Source: Desulfobulbaceae bacterium
Lineage (GTDB): Bacteria > Desulfobacterota > Desulfobulbia > Desulfobulbales > Desulfocapsaceae
DNA length: 64,000 bases
Direction: 5' to 3'
NCBI GenBank assembly: GCA_024227155.1
Contig: JAAELB010001045.1
Coordinates: forward strand, 41,846-105,845
Shown here piece by piece: positions 55,065 to 63,869 of this stretch. The notes beneath the pieces are model-generated. The model ran no database searches and was not told the origin of the DNA. It worked only from the letters and a program-made list of their open reading frames with translations. How positions within the stretch are numbered: position 1 is the stretch's first letter; each line of letters starts with the position of its first letter. Position numbers and translations under genes: made by a program.

Positions 55065-55502
55065 ATGACCTGCAGTTATAGGGAAAGTGATGTAATAACA
55101 ACAGTTAATTTGGAAAATGACGAGCAAGGCAAAAGTTACAGTGTTGTTGCAGATATGGCTAAGAATCGGTTGTATATAACGATTTCTGAGGTCAAACTGA
55201 CCAAGAAAAATTTGGATAATCTATACACTGATATCAGATTCTATGTGGCTGATCTAAAGCCAGATTTTGATGTTATTACTGATGTTTCTGCATGTACTCT
55301 CGGCGCTCTTAATGGTTTGCCAACTTTCAATAAAATTACTGATTTTCTAGTAGATAATAAGGTAGGCAAGGTGATTCGAGTTGTTGATGAACAGAAGGTG
55401 CTTTTTAAACAATTCTTAAATATCACTGCAAAGATGCAGGGGTATAGTGCACGGTATGTTAATTCTCTTGCCGAGGCGGAAGAGGAACTGAATAAACCCT
55501 AG
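55065..55502 (+). CDS. STAS-like domain protein of unknown function
   Basis: A 145-residue cytosolic protein. The alternating pattern LYITISEVKLTKKNLDNLYT, FDVITDVSACTLGALNG and KVIRVVDEQKVLFKQFLNIT suggests an SpoIIAA-like (STAS-type) alpha/beta fold, but no family-level signature is recognised. It has no membrane segment. AAGG lies upstream of the ATG. No partner anti-sigma or kinase gene is adjacent. Confidence 0.6.
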   Translation: MTCSYRESDVITTVNLENDEQGKSYSVVADMAKNRLYITISEVKLTKKNLDNLYTDIRFYVADLKPDFDVITDVSACTLGALNGLPTFNKITDFLVDNKVGKVIRVVDEQKVLFKQFLNITAKMQGYSARYVNSLAEAEEELNKP

Positions 55503-55708
55503 GAAATTAAACTGATTGCTCCGTAGGCCTTCGTATTATTAATATATAGTTGATATTTCAACTGCCAAGATTATTTTACTTCTCCATGTTACCTCTTTTA
55601 TACGCTCTTTGAACCCCGATCGAGTGGATAACATTTTTGTCAGTGATTTTCTTCTCAGGTTAGAAGATAAATTTCTCAATTGTCCAAAATAAACAGGAAC
55701 TGCTTACT

Positions 55709-56290
55709 ATGCCAACCATACCCACCAGGGCGGAAGCCTTTGAGTTACTAAAAAAATATAATCGTTCGGAGAGTCTAATAAAACACGCTTTGGCTGTAGA
55801 GGGTGTGATGAGGTATTGTGCACGAAAAAGAAACGCAGATGTGGAAAAATGGGGGATTGTTGGCTTAGTCCATGATCTCGATTATGAACAGTTTCCTGAT
55901 CAGCACTGCACAAAAGCTGGAGAAATTTTGTTGGATGCACAATGGCCTGACGAGTATATAAGAGCAGTTGTCAGCCACGGCTGGGGAATATGCAGTGATG
56001 TAGAACCGCAAAGCGAAATGGAGAAGGTGCTCTACGCCATTGATGAATTGACCGGGCTTGTGGCAACCTCAGCTCTGGTTCGTCCTTCCAAGAGTGTTTT
56101 GGATATAAAGCCTAAATCTGTGAAGAAAAAATGGAAAGACAAACGCTTTGCTGCAGGTGTAGACCGCTCAATCATAGAAAGAGGAGCAGAGATGCTTGGG
56201 GTTCAGATTTCAGACCTGATTGTCGACACCATTGCAGGAATGCAGGAGGTGGCTGAAGAGATCGGTTTGAAGGGCAGCGTGATTGAATAA
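55709..56290 (+). CDS. HD-domain phosphohydrolase
   Basis: A 193-residue metal-dependent hydrolase: SLIKHALAVEGVMRYCARK gives the first His, GLVHDLDYEQFP the HD pair, and AVVSHGWG a later His. The length and layout fit HDIG/YfbR-like nucleotide or phosphate hydrolases; substrate unknown. It should be cytosolic. It is followed by 190 bases and a TPR protein gene. Confidence 0.82.
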   Translation: MPTIPTRAEAFELLKKYNRSESLIKHALAVEGVMRYCARKRNADVEKWGIVGLVHDLDYEQFPDQHCTKAGEILLDAQWPDEYIRAVVSHGWGICSDVEPQSEMEKVLYAIDELTGLVATSALVRPSKSVLDIKPKSVKKKWKDKRFAAGVDRSIIERGAEMLGVQISDLIVDTIAGMQEVAEEIGLKGSVIE

Positions 56291-56481
56291 AGATTAGAAT
56301 TTCCAGGTTTTAACCAATATTGCGGCGAAGATTACATGTAAAATGGCCTTGACAAGGGCCCGAGCCCGTGTAATGTTGGTTTTGTATATCGGACTTGCTG
56401 TTTTAGTATGTGGAATTTGCTGTTCCTAGACAGCCCCTTGGAAAAACTGGTTTTCAAATGATCAGTAACAGGAGATAAATA

Positions 56482-57999
56482 ATGTCAGAAAGCTGGGAAA
56501 TGTTGAACCAAAAAGTAATAGAGCTTATGCAGGAAGGCCAATTACAAGAAGCCATGGTGGCAGCGCACAAGGCACTGGATATTGCTGTAAAGGAAAACGG
56601 AGAGGAGCATCAGTCCGTAGCTGTCACGCTTAATAATTTAGGTGAGTTGTACCATATGATGGCGGATTACAAAGAGGCTGAAAGGATTCTCTTTAAATCT
56701 GTGAAGGTGAGTGAGGCTGTACACGGAAAATCATCCCTGGAAGTAGCGGATACTCTTGTTAATCTGGTTGAAATGTACATGACCGAGCAGAGGTTTGCAG
56801 ACGCAGAGCCCGAAATGAAAAGGGTGACGGCCATATATGAAGAGCATCATGGCGGGAATCCTTCATTGCTTCCTCCTGTATTTAACACTCTTGCTGCAAT
56901 TTTTCTCGGCCAGGGGAAGGCCGAGTCTGCCAAAGTAGAGCTTCTCAAGGCCCAGAAACTGCTCGAAAACGATCAGGAGGATGACAATCCAGGTCTTGGC
57001 CCCATTCTGAAGAGTCTTGCCGTTATTGACAGGCATGACGGGGACATGGAAGCTGCTGAAAAAAAACTTCGGCGGGCACTGGTCATTTATGAAAACAGTA
57101 TCGGCCCGATGCACCCTGAATTTGCTGGTATCCTCACGCACCTTTCCGAAATCTATCTAGCTAAAGGGTTGTTAGGAGCGGCTGAACCCCTGCTTAAGCA
57201 GGCCATTGATATTTATAAAAATACTCTTCCTGAGGATCATCCGGAAACAGGTTCCGCAATGGACAGGCTGGCTGCAATGTATGCAGCTACCGGCCAAACT
57301 GAGAAAGCTGAACCTCTGCTGCTTGAAGCTGTAAAAATATACATTTCCGCTGTAGGAGAAAAGCATCCTATTGTGGCGGAAGCCCAAAATAGCCTGGCGG
57401 AGATTTATATCAATAGCGGAAGAGATAATGATGCCATGGTGCTGCTGGAAAAATCGTACGCCACCAGGGAAGAGAGTCTTGGTGCAAAACATCCAGCAGT
57501 TGCGCAGTCTTTAAATAATCTGGCAGTAATATATAATAAAAGAGGGGATCGAGCCATGGCGCTGAAACAACACAAGCGTGCACTCGATATTCGTCAGGAG
57601 ACCTTTGGGGCAGAACATCCGGCGATCACCCAGTCCCTTGAGAATATGGCCGCCATTTACCGGGAGCAGGGAAAGCATGGCGAGGCGGAGGAAATGCTTA
57701 AAAGGTCCCTGTCTGTCTGGGAAAAGGCCCACGGGGAAGAACATCCAGCAATCGCTCAGAGTTATCATAATCTCGCGACCTTATACGTCGATGTCGAACA
57801 ATACCAGGACGCGGAACAGGCCCTGCTAACCGCCAGAAAGATTTTAGAAAAAAATGAGGGGACAAACAGTATGCATCTGGCAACCGTGTTTGAGACCCTG
57901 TCAGGGCTCTATCATAAAATGGGTAAATTGCCAGAGAGTAAAGAATACGCAGCCCGGGTACATAAAATACGAAAACCTGAACATATGATGAGGCAATAG
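56482..57999 (+). CDS. Kinesin-light-chain-type TPR protein
   Basis: A 505-residue protein made almost wholly of 42-residue TPR units (about ten), for example VAVTLNNLGELYHMMADYKE, AVAQSLNNLAVIYNKRGDRA, AITQSLENMAAIYREQGKHG and AIAQSYHNLATLYVDVEQYQ. Such arrays are protein-binding scaffolds. There is no membrane or catalytic domain. AGGAGA lies 7 bases before the ATG. It is followed by 4 bases and an FMN reductase gene, so the two are co-transcribed. Confidence 0.85.
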   Translation: MSESWEMLNQKVIELMQEGQLQEAMVAAHKALDIAVKENGEEHQSVAVTLNNLGELYHMMADYKEAERILFKSVKVSEAVHGKSSLEVADTLVNLVEMYMTEQRFADAEPEMKRVTAIYEEHHGGNPSLLPPVFNTLAAIFLGQGKAESAKVELLKAQKLLENDQEDDNPGLGPILKSLAVIDRHDGDMEAAEKKLRRALVIYENSIGPMHPEFAGILTHLSEIYLAKGLLGAAEPLLKQAIDIYKNTLPEDHPETGSAMDRLAAMYAATGQTEKAEPLLLEAVKIYISAVGEKHPIVAEAQNSLAEIYINSGRDNDAMVLLEKSYATREESLGAKHPAVAQSLNNLAVIYNKRGDRAMALKQHKRALDIRQETFGAEHPAITQSLENMAAIYREQGKHGEAEEMLKRSLSVWEKAHGEEHPAIAQSYHNLATLYVDVEQYQDAEQALLTARKILEKNEGTNSMHLATVFETLSGLYHKMGKLPESKEYAARVHKIRKPEHMMRQ

Positions 58000-58003
58000 T
58001 GCT

Positions 58004-58555
58004 ATGAAACTCTTAGGAATTAGTGGAAGTATAAGAAAAGAATCATATAACACCAAGTTATTGCACGCAGCAGCTCAATGTTTGCCAGAAGGTGTGTCCC
58101 TTACGGTTATTGATTGCGGCAATTTGCCCCTGTATAACAATGACTTTGATAAAGAGGTTAAGCCGGAAGCCGTTGCCCGGTTGCTGCAGTTGATTGGCGA
58201 GTGTGACGGGTTGCTGATTGCAACTCCCGAATACAATTACAGTATCCCTGGGGTGTTAAAAAATGGTATCGACTGGGCGTCACGGCCAGGCTACAAATCT
58301 GTTCTGGCCAAAAAACCGGCGGCAATTGTTAGTGCAGCCAAGAGCGCAATTGGTGGTGCTCGGGTGCAACTGCATTTAAGAGATGTGTTTTCCAGTACCC
58401 TGACCCCAGTTGTGCCTTCACCTCCCTTTCTGGTGCCAATGGCTCAGGATAAATTTGATAAGAGTGGTGGACTTGTTGATGATAGCACCAGGAGCCGGCT
58501 CGAGAGATATATGAAAGATTTTGTCGAGTGGGTGGAGCGGTTGACCGTTTCCTGA
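58004..58555 (+). CDS. NAD(P)H-dependent FMN reductase / quinone reductase
   Basis: A 183-residue flavodoxin-fold protein: KLLGISGSIRKESYNTKLLH (FMN loop), ATPEYNYSIPGVLKNGIDWA (the family's PEYN motif) and SAAKSAIGGARVQLHLRDVF. It should transfer electrons from NAD(P)H to FMN or a quinone in the cytosol. It follows the TPR gene directly and is probably made with it. TTAG repeat F lies 15 bases after its stop. Confidence 0.87.
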   Translation: MKLLGISGSIRKESYNTKLLHAAAQCLPEGVSLTVIDCGNLPLYNNDFDKEVKPEAVARLLQLIGECDGLLIATPEYNYSIPGVLKNGIDWASRPGYKSVLAKKPAAIVSAAKSAIGGARVQLHLRDVFSSTLTPVVPSPPFLVPMAQDKFDKSGGLVDDSTRSRLERYMKDFVEWVERLTVS

Positions 58556-58570
58556 GTCGGATCAAAATGT

Positions 58571-58718
58571 TTAGTGCCTTACTCCATAAAAGCTGTAATA
58601 ATAAACAAGAAATCAGGTGAGTATTTTGAAATTAAGAACTTAAAGTAACCAGCAGATAGTGAACGGAGTGAGACCTTCGAGGCACTTAGCCCGTCGTTCT
58701 AACCGTTTACGGGGTTAG
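58571..58718 (+). repeat. TTAG repeat family, copy F (long form)
   Basis: Starts TTAGTGCCTTACTCCATAAA, has the AATCAGGTGAG linker, the extra block AGTGAACGGAGTGAGACC shared with copy B, then AGGCACTTAGCCCG and the 10-bp palindrome CGTTCTAACC...GGTTAGAACG. Its right end contributes the stop codon of the DUF1302 gene. Confidence 0.85.
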
Positions 58719-60193
58719 AACGAGTATGCATATTCCAAGAAAATTCGATCGTTATCCCCGATATCACTGAAAGCCTGCAGATCCCCGGACTGGTAGAAGA
58801 TTACACCACCTGTTACGCTGACATGATCGCTGAAATCATGTTCAAGTTGGAGCCGTTCAAAGGCTCCGGCATCACCACCGGCACCGAAAATAGAGCAGAG
58901 TAATTTGATTTGGGTGGTGTCGTTGGCAAAATCCCTGGAAATCATGAGTACAGTTTGTTGTATATCCTGTTCTGCATAATCAGGCGATGATTCGAGGCGC
59001 TGATCGAAATCTATGATATGTCGATTAACGAACTCTACAGAAAGCATGGTCTCAGAAAACCCCGTGTATTCAACTCCTGCCATAATGTCAATTCGGTTAA
59101 ATGTCTCATCTGGGACAGCACCATATTTAAGGTCATGCCACCAGGCTCCTTCTCCTTTGAAAAGCCAATTTCCAAAGGCGATATTTCCGGTCATACCGCT
59201 CATGGATACGCGGTTATGTTCTCGGCCAGCACTACCATTTTCTCGGGTGAGATGGGTCCGATTATCATAGACCCAGGCCTGGTAGAAGGACAGATCCCAA
59301 CCGCTAAAAATACCATTGAGAGCCATTGCGTACTGTTGGGTCTCAAAGGAGAAATTGGTCGGTTTTTGTTCGGTCACAGCAGGGGCGTTGCCAGGGTAAA
59401 AGTCACTGTTATAGACAGGGTTTTTGTCAAAGCGAATTTCATGAATGACAATACCGCTAAAGTTCCATGGCCCTGTATAGTAGTCAATTTTTGACATGGT
59501 TACAGGTAAACGTTTATATTTAATATCAACCAGTCCGCGGATTCTGTTATCAAGCGGGTTGAGGATATCTGTTACCCTGAGGTTGTCCGCTTTGCCCCAT
59601 ACCACAACCTGTCGGCCGATTTTCATATCCAGGTTGTCGGTCAGACTTCCTTCCAGGTACAGTTCATCAAACTCCCACTCCTGCTCATAATCGTCAAGGA
59701 GATTGTCTGTATACTGGTCCCGCCCCTGGATGGAATAGGCCGCATCGTAAAAGCCATGACCGCTGATTCGTACCTGCCATGATTTTATGTCGATGTCGAC
59801 TCCGAGTGCTCCTGTGATTCGAAGCATGGAGAGATTTCGAAAATCGACTTCTCCTTCAGTCGGAGTATCATGGGCAAAATTCCATGTTCCCATAAGAGAT
59901 ATGGAGCCAAACGGATCAAGCCACTGGGGTACAATGGTGGTGTTTTCTATGGCTCCATCTCGTACTTCATCCTGCGGTTCATCAAAACCATCAAGGATTC
60001 CACCCATGTCACCGGCGAAGGCAGTATTTTCTACTTCTGCTGCTGGAAGAGTATCATCAAATCCGGATAGTACATCCTCAAGCCCATCACCAGCTCGAAC
60101 AGTTCCACTGTAAAACGGATGTATAAGACAGATAAACGCGATAAGCGCAAATCGCAGATGGATCTGTTTAGGAATGGGAGCTAATTTGCACAT
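58715..60193 (-). CDS. DUF1302-family outer-membrane protein
   Basis: A 492-residue protein with a signal peptide (about 1-34), an acidic N-terminal region holding two GFD motifs (DVLSGFDD at 40-47, GILDGFDE at 65-72) and a beta-barrel body with LYLEGSLTDNLDMKIGRQVV and VWGKADNLRVTDILNPLDNR typical of DUF1302. The C-terminal LEYAYSF ends in Phe, as outer-membrane proteins do. It is likely the outer-membrane part of an RND export system encoded upstream; lipid export is a common guess for this pairing. The stop codon lies in TTAG repeat copy F. Confidence 0.82.
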   Translation of the reverse strand: MCKLAPIPKQIHLRFALIAFICLIHPFYSGTVRAGDGLEDVLSGFDDTLPAAEVENTAFAGDMGGILDGFDEPQDEVRDGAIENTTIVPQWLDPFGSISLMGTWNFAHDTPTEGEVDFRNLSMLRITGALGVDIDIKSWQVRISGHGFYDAAYSIQGRDQYTDNLLDDYEQEWEFDELYLEGSLTDNLDMKIGRQVVVWGKADNLRVTDILNPLDNRIRGLVDIKYKRLPVTMSKIDYYTGPWNFSGIVIHEIRFDKNPVYNSDFYPGNAPAVTEQKPTNFSFETQQYAMALNGIFSGWDLSFYQAWVYDNRTHLTRENGSAGREHNRVSMSGMTGNIAFGNWLFKGEGAWWHDLKYGAVPDETFNRIDIMAGVEYTGFSETMLSVEFVNRHIIDFDQRLESSPDYAEQDIQQTVLMISRDFANDTTQIKLLCSIFGAGGDAGAFERLQLEHDFSDHVSVTGGVIFYQSGDLQAFSDIGDNDRIFLEYAYSF

Positions 60194-60204
60194 GGTCTGG
60201 GGTA

Positions 60205-61011
60205 TTATATGCCTTTCTCAAGTTTTCTGACTGAGAACAGGGCATCATCAAGACTTTGGTTGTATTTGATATTTGCATACTCCATAACGGTTCGGTGCAA
60301 CATGACCTTGTTCTTTGTTGTTTTTTCATGGAGCTCTGTTGCGACCCAGACACCATCAATCTGCTTGATTCCCTTGTTTTCCAGGTATTTTATTTTTTTA
60401 CCTTCTTTTAACCAGTGTACTGCACGTATTCCCATAAAAATATCCTGACGTATAAAAAGTACTGATTTGGTGTAACCGTATCGATTCTGTACCTCATCAC
60501 TTGCAGGTATTGCTTCAATAAGCCAGACCTTGTGCTCGCCGACCTTGTCCTCTTTAAGCAATTTATATTTCCATTCGTCAAGCACCCGGCGGGTCATGTC
60601 CGCATAGGAAAAATCTGATCCCATGAATGCAGAAGATTTATCTGAGGTGGCAATGCGCTTGGTTTTATGCAAGTCCGGCAGGTAGAGCCATTGGTCATCG
60701 TCACGGTCGCCCTCGTAATAGTCATAGGTAAGAAAGCCAGTATCCTTGACATCAGCAGGTGATAGGAAGAATTGCATTTTCCAGGTATCCGCTCCTTTAT
60801 CCTTTGTGAAAACCTTCATTTCACGGATACGTTTATTCCTCTGTCGGTCGATTAAAGTCATTTTGACATCAGCTGTCATATTGTCACCGTCATTCCGGGC
60901 GTCAACTTTTTCCATAATCTCTCGTGCTGACATTGCCTGAACAGTTGATACGGCGACCAGCAGCATAAGTAATGCAACTAGACTGCATAAATTAGTACTA
61001 TATGTTTTCAT
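60205..61011 (-). CDS. LolA-like outer-membrane lipoprotein-sorting protein
   Basis: A 268-residue periplasmic protein with a signal peptide (about 1-26, ending VQAMS), followed by AREIMEKVDARNDGDNMTAD, KDTGFLTYDYYEG, AFMGSDFSYADMTRR and YANIKYNQSLDDALFSVRKL. This is the LolA-like family that commonly sits beside MMPL/RND genes and carries lipids or lipoproteins across the periplasm. It lies 14 bases after the RND gene and 11 bases before the DUF1302 gene, so the three are one operon. Confidence 0.87.
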   Translation of the reverse strand: MKTYSTNLCSLVALLMLLVAVSTVQAMSAREIMEKVDARNDGDNMTADVKMTLIDRQRNKRIREMKVFTKDKGADTWKMQFFLSPADVKDTGFLTYDYYEGDRDDDQWLYLPDLHKTKRIATSDKSSAFMGSDFSYADMTRRVLDEWKYKLLKEDKVGEHKVWLIEAIPASDEVQNRYGYTKSVLFIRQDIFMGIRAVHWLKEGKKIKYLENKGIKQIDGVWVATELHEKTTKNKVMLHRTVMEYANIKYNQSLDDALFSVRKLEKGI

Positions 61012-61025
61012 GATACTTCTCCGTT

Positions 61026-63515
61026 TTAGACAGGTGGTGTTTGTACGTTATGTCCATTGGTATTTGGTAAAGCTAAGGCCATCAGTGCCGGTGCAAGAAT
61101 GAAATCTGCCAGCAGGGCAATGACAATAGCCAGGCCCACCAACATACCGAAGTAAAATACGTTATGCATGGAAGCGAGCATAAAGAGGAAAAAACCGATG
61201 GAGAGCACGATAGAGGTGGTCAACATCGCCCTTCCAGCTGTATGCAAGGTGTGGGATACAGCTAAATGTACATCCCCGGTTTCCTCATAATATCTTTTGA
61301 AATTGTAGATAAAGTGGATTGTATCATCCACGGCAAGTCCAATTGCAATTGAGGCCACCAGCATGGTGAACATATCAAGAGGTATAGAAAACCAGCCCAT
61401 AATACCCATCGTGATCAGGATTGGGCTGATATTGGGAACCATTGCAATTAGCCCCATACGCAGGTTACCGATGAGCAGAATCATCAGCAAAGTAATTACA
61501 ATAATTGCCATACCATAGCTCTGTGCAGCTGAACGTATTGTGGCGTTTAAAATACGGGCAAAAAGTGACATGATGCCGGTTGTGGACAGAGTGACAGACG
61601 TGCCATCTACGTTAATATTCTCAAATGCAGAACTGAACAGATCTTCGATTTCTGCAATAAAAGGCACATAGGTAAGCGCATCACGCCACGGAACCTTTAT
61701 GGTCACACGCGCTTTGGAAAAACGGGAGTCGACAAAATCCTGTAAATCATCGGAGCCTGAATTTTCAAACAGAAGAAACTCCTGGGGAATTAGGGCACCA
61801 TTGTCAGGAATAGTATACATCTCAGGTCTGTTCTCATGAAGCGCCTTATGTATTTCTTTAAGAATAGTTGTAACAGAAATAACTTTGCCGACAAAAATAG
61901 AATCCTGCTCAAAACTCTCCAAGCTTGCCGCAAGTGTATCTAAAGCCTGTAAAACGTCCTTGTCGTATAAACCGTTCTCGTGACCTGTATCAACAACGAT
62001 TTCCAGGGCTACGCTACCGCGCATATTATTATCAATGACTTCCGTGGCAACTCGCACCGGTAGATGCTCTGGCAACCAGGAAAGCTGGTTGTGGGAAAAA
62101 TGCAGTTTGGAAATCCCTGCACCAAATATCAGTACAACCAGAAAAGAAACAAAAACGATACGTTTAGGATAACTCGTCGTAATTCTTGCTGCCCAGTCGA
62201 TGAAACGATCAAGACAGCTACGGCTGCCATGTTGTTTTGGCCCCTCCTGCAGATTTCTCTTCTGTTTAATTGGAAAAATTGCGAGCAGTGTTGGCAGGAG
62301 AATAAGGGTGTAAAGAAGTGAGATAATTACACCTATACAAGAAAAAAGGCCCAGATCCGCAATAGGCGCAACTTCGGCAGTGGCAAATGATGCTAGACCT
62401 GCAGCCGTCGTAAATGACGTCATAACAATGGCCAAACCTGAATGGCCCATGGCATAGACCAGAGCGTCTTGTTTGTCATCATTGACACGCAGCCGCTGAT
62501 ACGTAAGCGACAGAACATGAACACTGGCTCCAACCCCTACGGCTAGTAAAAATGAAGGCAGAATGATTGTCGGAACCTTGAACTGAACGCCTAACGTTGC
62601 CATAAGCCCCAGCGTTGTGATCAAGGTCAGGGCAACAACCAAAAGAGGCAAAATAACGCCTGAAATACGACGAAACATAACAAACAAACAAATGCCGATG
62701 GTGAGGACAGCCAGTCGCAGAAACTTTTTCATGTCCTTCATCATCAATTGCTTGACTGTATGGATGACAGCAGGACTGCCAGCCATGGAAATTTCAAATT
62801 CTGGTCCGTTAAATTTTGCGGCAATATCTTCAGCTTTTGCAACCAGCTCTGCATTTTCTTGATCTGTTAGAAACACTGGCTTGACGGCTTCTTCAAGACC
62901 ATCAGTCCCATCATTAGAATCAAATTCAAGTTCATCATCAAATCCGCTGAATATGTCATCATCACCCTCCATGCCGGCAGATGAATAGGTGTAGCTTTCT
63001 ATGAGAATTGTGCTGAAGGTGCCATCAACTGAGACAAGTTGGTTGAGGTAGACAGGGTTTGCCATGACCCGTTTTTTCAGATCGGCAAGCTCCTGATCAT
63101 TTTCGGGAAAGTGGAGTAGCAGGTCATCGACAAGCAAAGTGTCTCCCTGACCACGGGTATCCCTGGCATTAACTATGGAGGTGACATCATTGACGTGGGG
63201 TAATTCTGCTTCCAGTTGCTCGTGTAATTCTTTTAGTTTACTCAGGTAACCAATTGAAAAAACGTTGTTACTTTTGATGGCCATCACAAGTAGGTCATCA
63301 CGGCCGAATTGATCGCGAAAACTATTGTACGTTGTTAGAATTTCGTCTTCTGGCTGTAAAAGACCTTCGTTGGATGTGTCTATGGTAAGGTGACGTGCTT
63401 GTGCGCCGAGTATAACTGTCAAGATCATTACCAAAAGCAGAGCCGGAAAGCGGAATCTGATGAGAAATCGTGTCCAAGACTCAAACATCGATTCAATACA
63501 TTTTTTCATATTCAC
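61026..63515 (-). CDS. MMPL/RND-family exporter
   Basis: An 829-residue inner-membrane protein with the RND layout: helix 1 (about 22-40), a long periplasmic loop (about 42-260), helices 2-6, a second periplasmic loop and helices 7-12 (AIGLAVDDTIHFIYNFKRYY). The first loop holds an acidic insert DDDIFSGFDDELEFDSNDG near residue 186. Proteins of this group move lipids or hydrophobic compounds with proton force. A GTG at 63515 and an ATG at 63509 are both plausible starts. It is the first gene of the RND/LolA-like/DUF1302 operon. Confidence 0.88.
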   Translation of the reverse strand: MNMKKCIESMFESWTRFLIRFRFPALLLVMILTVILGAQARHLTIDTSNEGLLQPEDEILTTYNSFRDQFGRDDLLVMAIKSNNVFSIGYLSKLKELHEQLEAELPHVNDVTSIVNARDTRGQGDTLLVDDLLLHFPENDQELADLKKRVMANPVYLNQLVSVDGTFSTILIESYTYSSAGMEGDDDIFSGFDDELEFDSNDGTDGLEEAVKPVFLTDQENAELVAKAEDIAAKFNGPEFEISMAGSPAVIHTVKQLMMKDMKKFLRLAVLTIGICLFVMFRRISGVILPLLVVALTLITTLGLMATLGVQFKVPTIILPSFLLAVGVGASVHVLSLTYQRLRVNDDKQDALVYAMGHSGLAIVMTSFTTAAGLASFATAEVAPIADLGLFSCIGVIISLLYTLILLPTLLAIFPIKQKRNLQEGPKQHGSRSCLDRFIDWAARITTSYPKRIVFVSFLVVLIFGAGISKLHFSHNQLSWLPEHLPVRVATEVIDNNMRGSVALEIVVDTGHENGLYDKDVLQALDTLAASLESFEQDSIFVGKVISVTTILKEIHKALHENRPEMYTIPDNGALIPQEFLLFENSGSDDLQDFVDSRFSKARVTIKVPWRDALTYVPFIAEIEDLFSSAFENINVDGTSVTLSTTGIMSLFARILNATIRSAAQSYGMAIIVITLLMILLIGNLRMGLIAMVPNISPILITMGIMGWFSIPLDMFTMLVASIAIGLAVDDTIHFIYNFKRYYEETGDVHLAVSHTLHTAGRAMLTTSIVLSIGFFLFMLASMHNVFYFGMLVGLAIVIALLADFILAPALMALALPNTNGHNVQTPPV

Positions 63516-63531
63516 TAACTCTATAAAATGG

Positions 63532-63593
63532 AGCGCCTTGCTCTTTATTCAATAAGACTTGTTTGAATCATTGAGCAAAAAGAGCAAGGCGCT
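63532..63593 (-). terminator. Terminator of the ferredoxin gene
   Basis: AGCGCCTTGCTCTTT and AAAGAGCAAGGCGCT are perfect 15-bp arms separated by 32 bases. It lies between the ferredoxin stop and the RND start. Confidence 0.65.
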
Positions 63594-63615
63594 ATAGGGA
63601 AAATTGTTGAGCTAG

Positions 63616-63828
<213 letters not shown>

Positions 63829-63869
63829 TTATTACTGCTTTTATTGATGCAATGCTTCTTGCATTTCTT

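Noticed and set aside
58571-58718. Integron attC site interpretation of the TTAG repeat
   Set aside because: The GTTAG end and inverted CTAAC resemble attC cores, but copies are dispersed in both orientations, occur inside genes and show no cassette array or integrase in the window.
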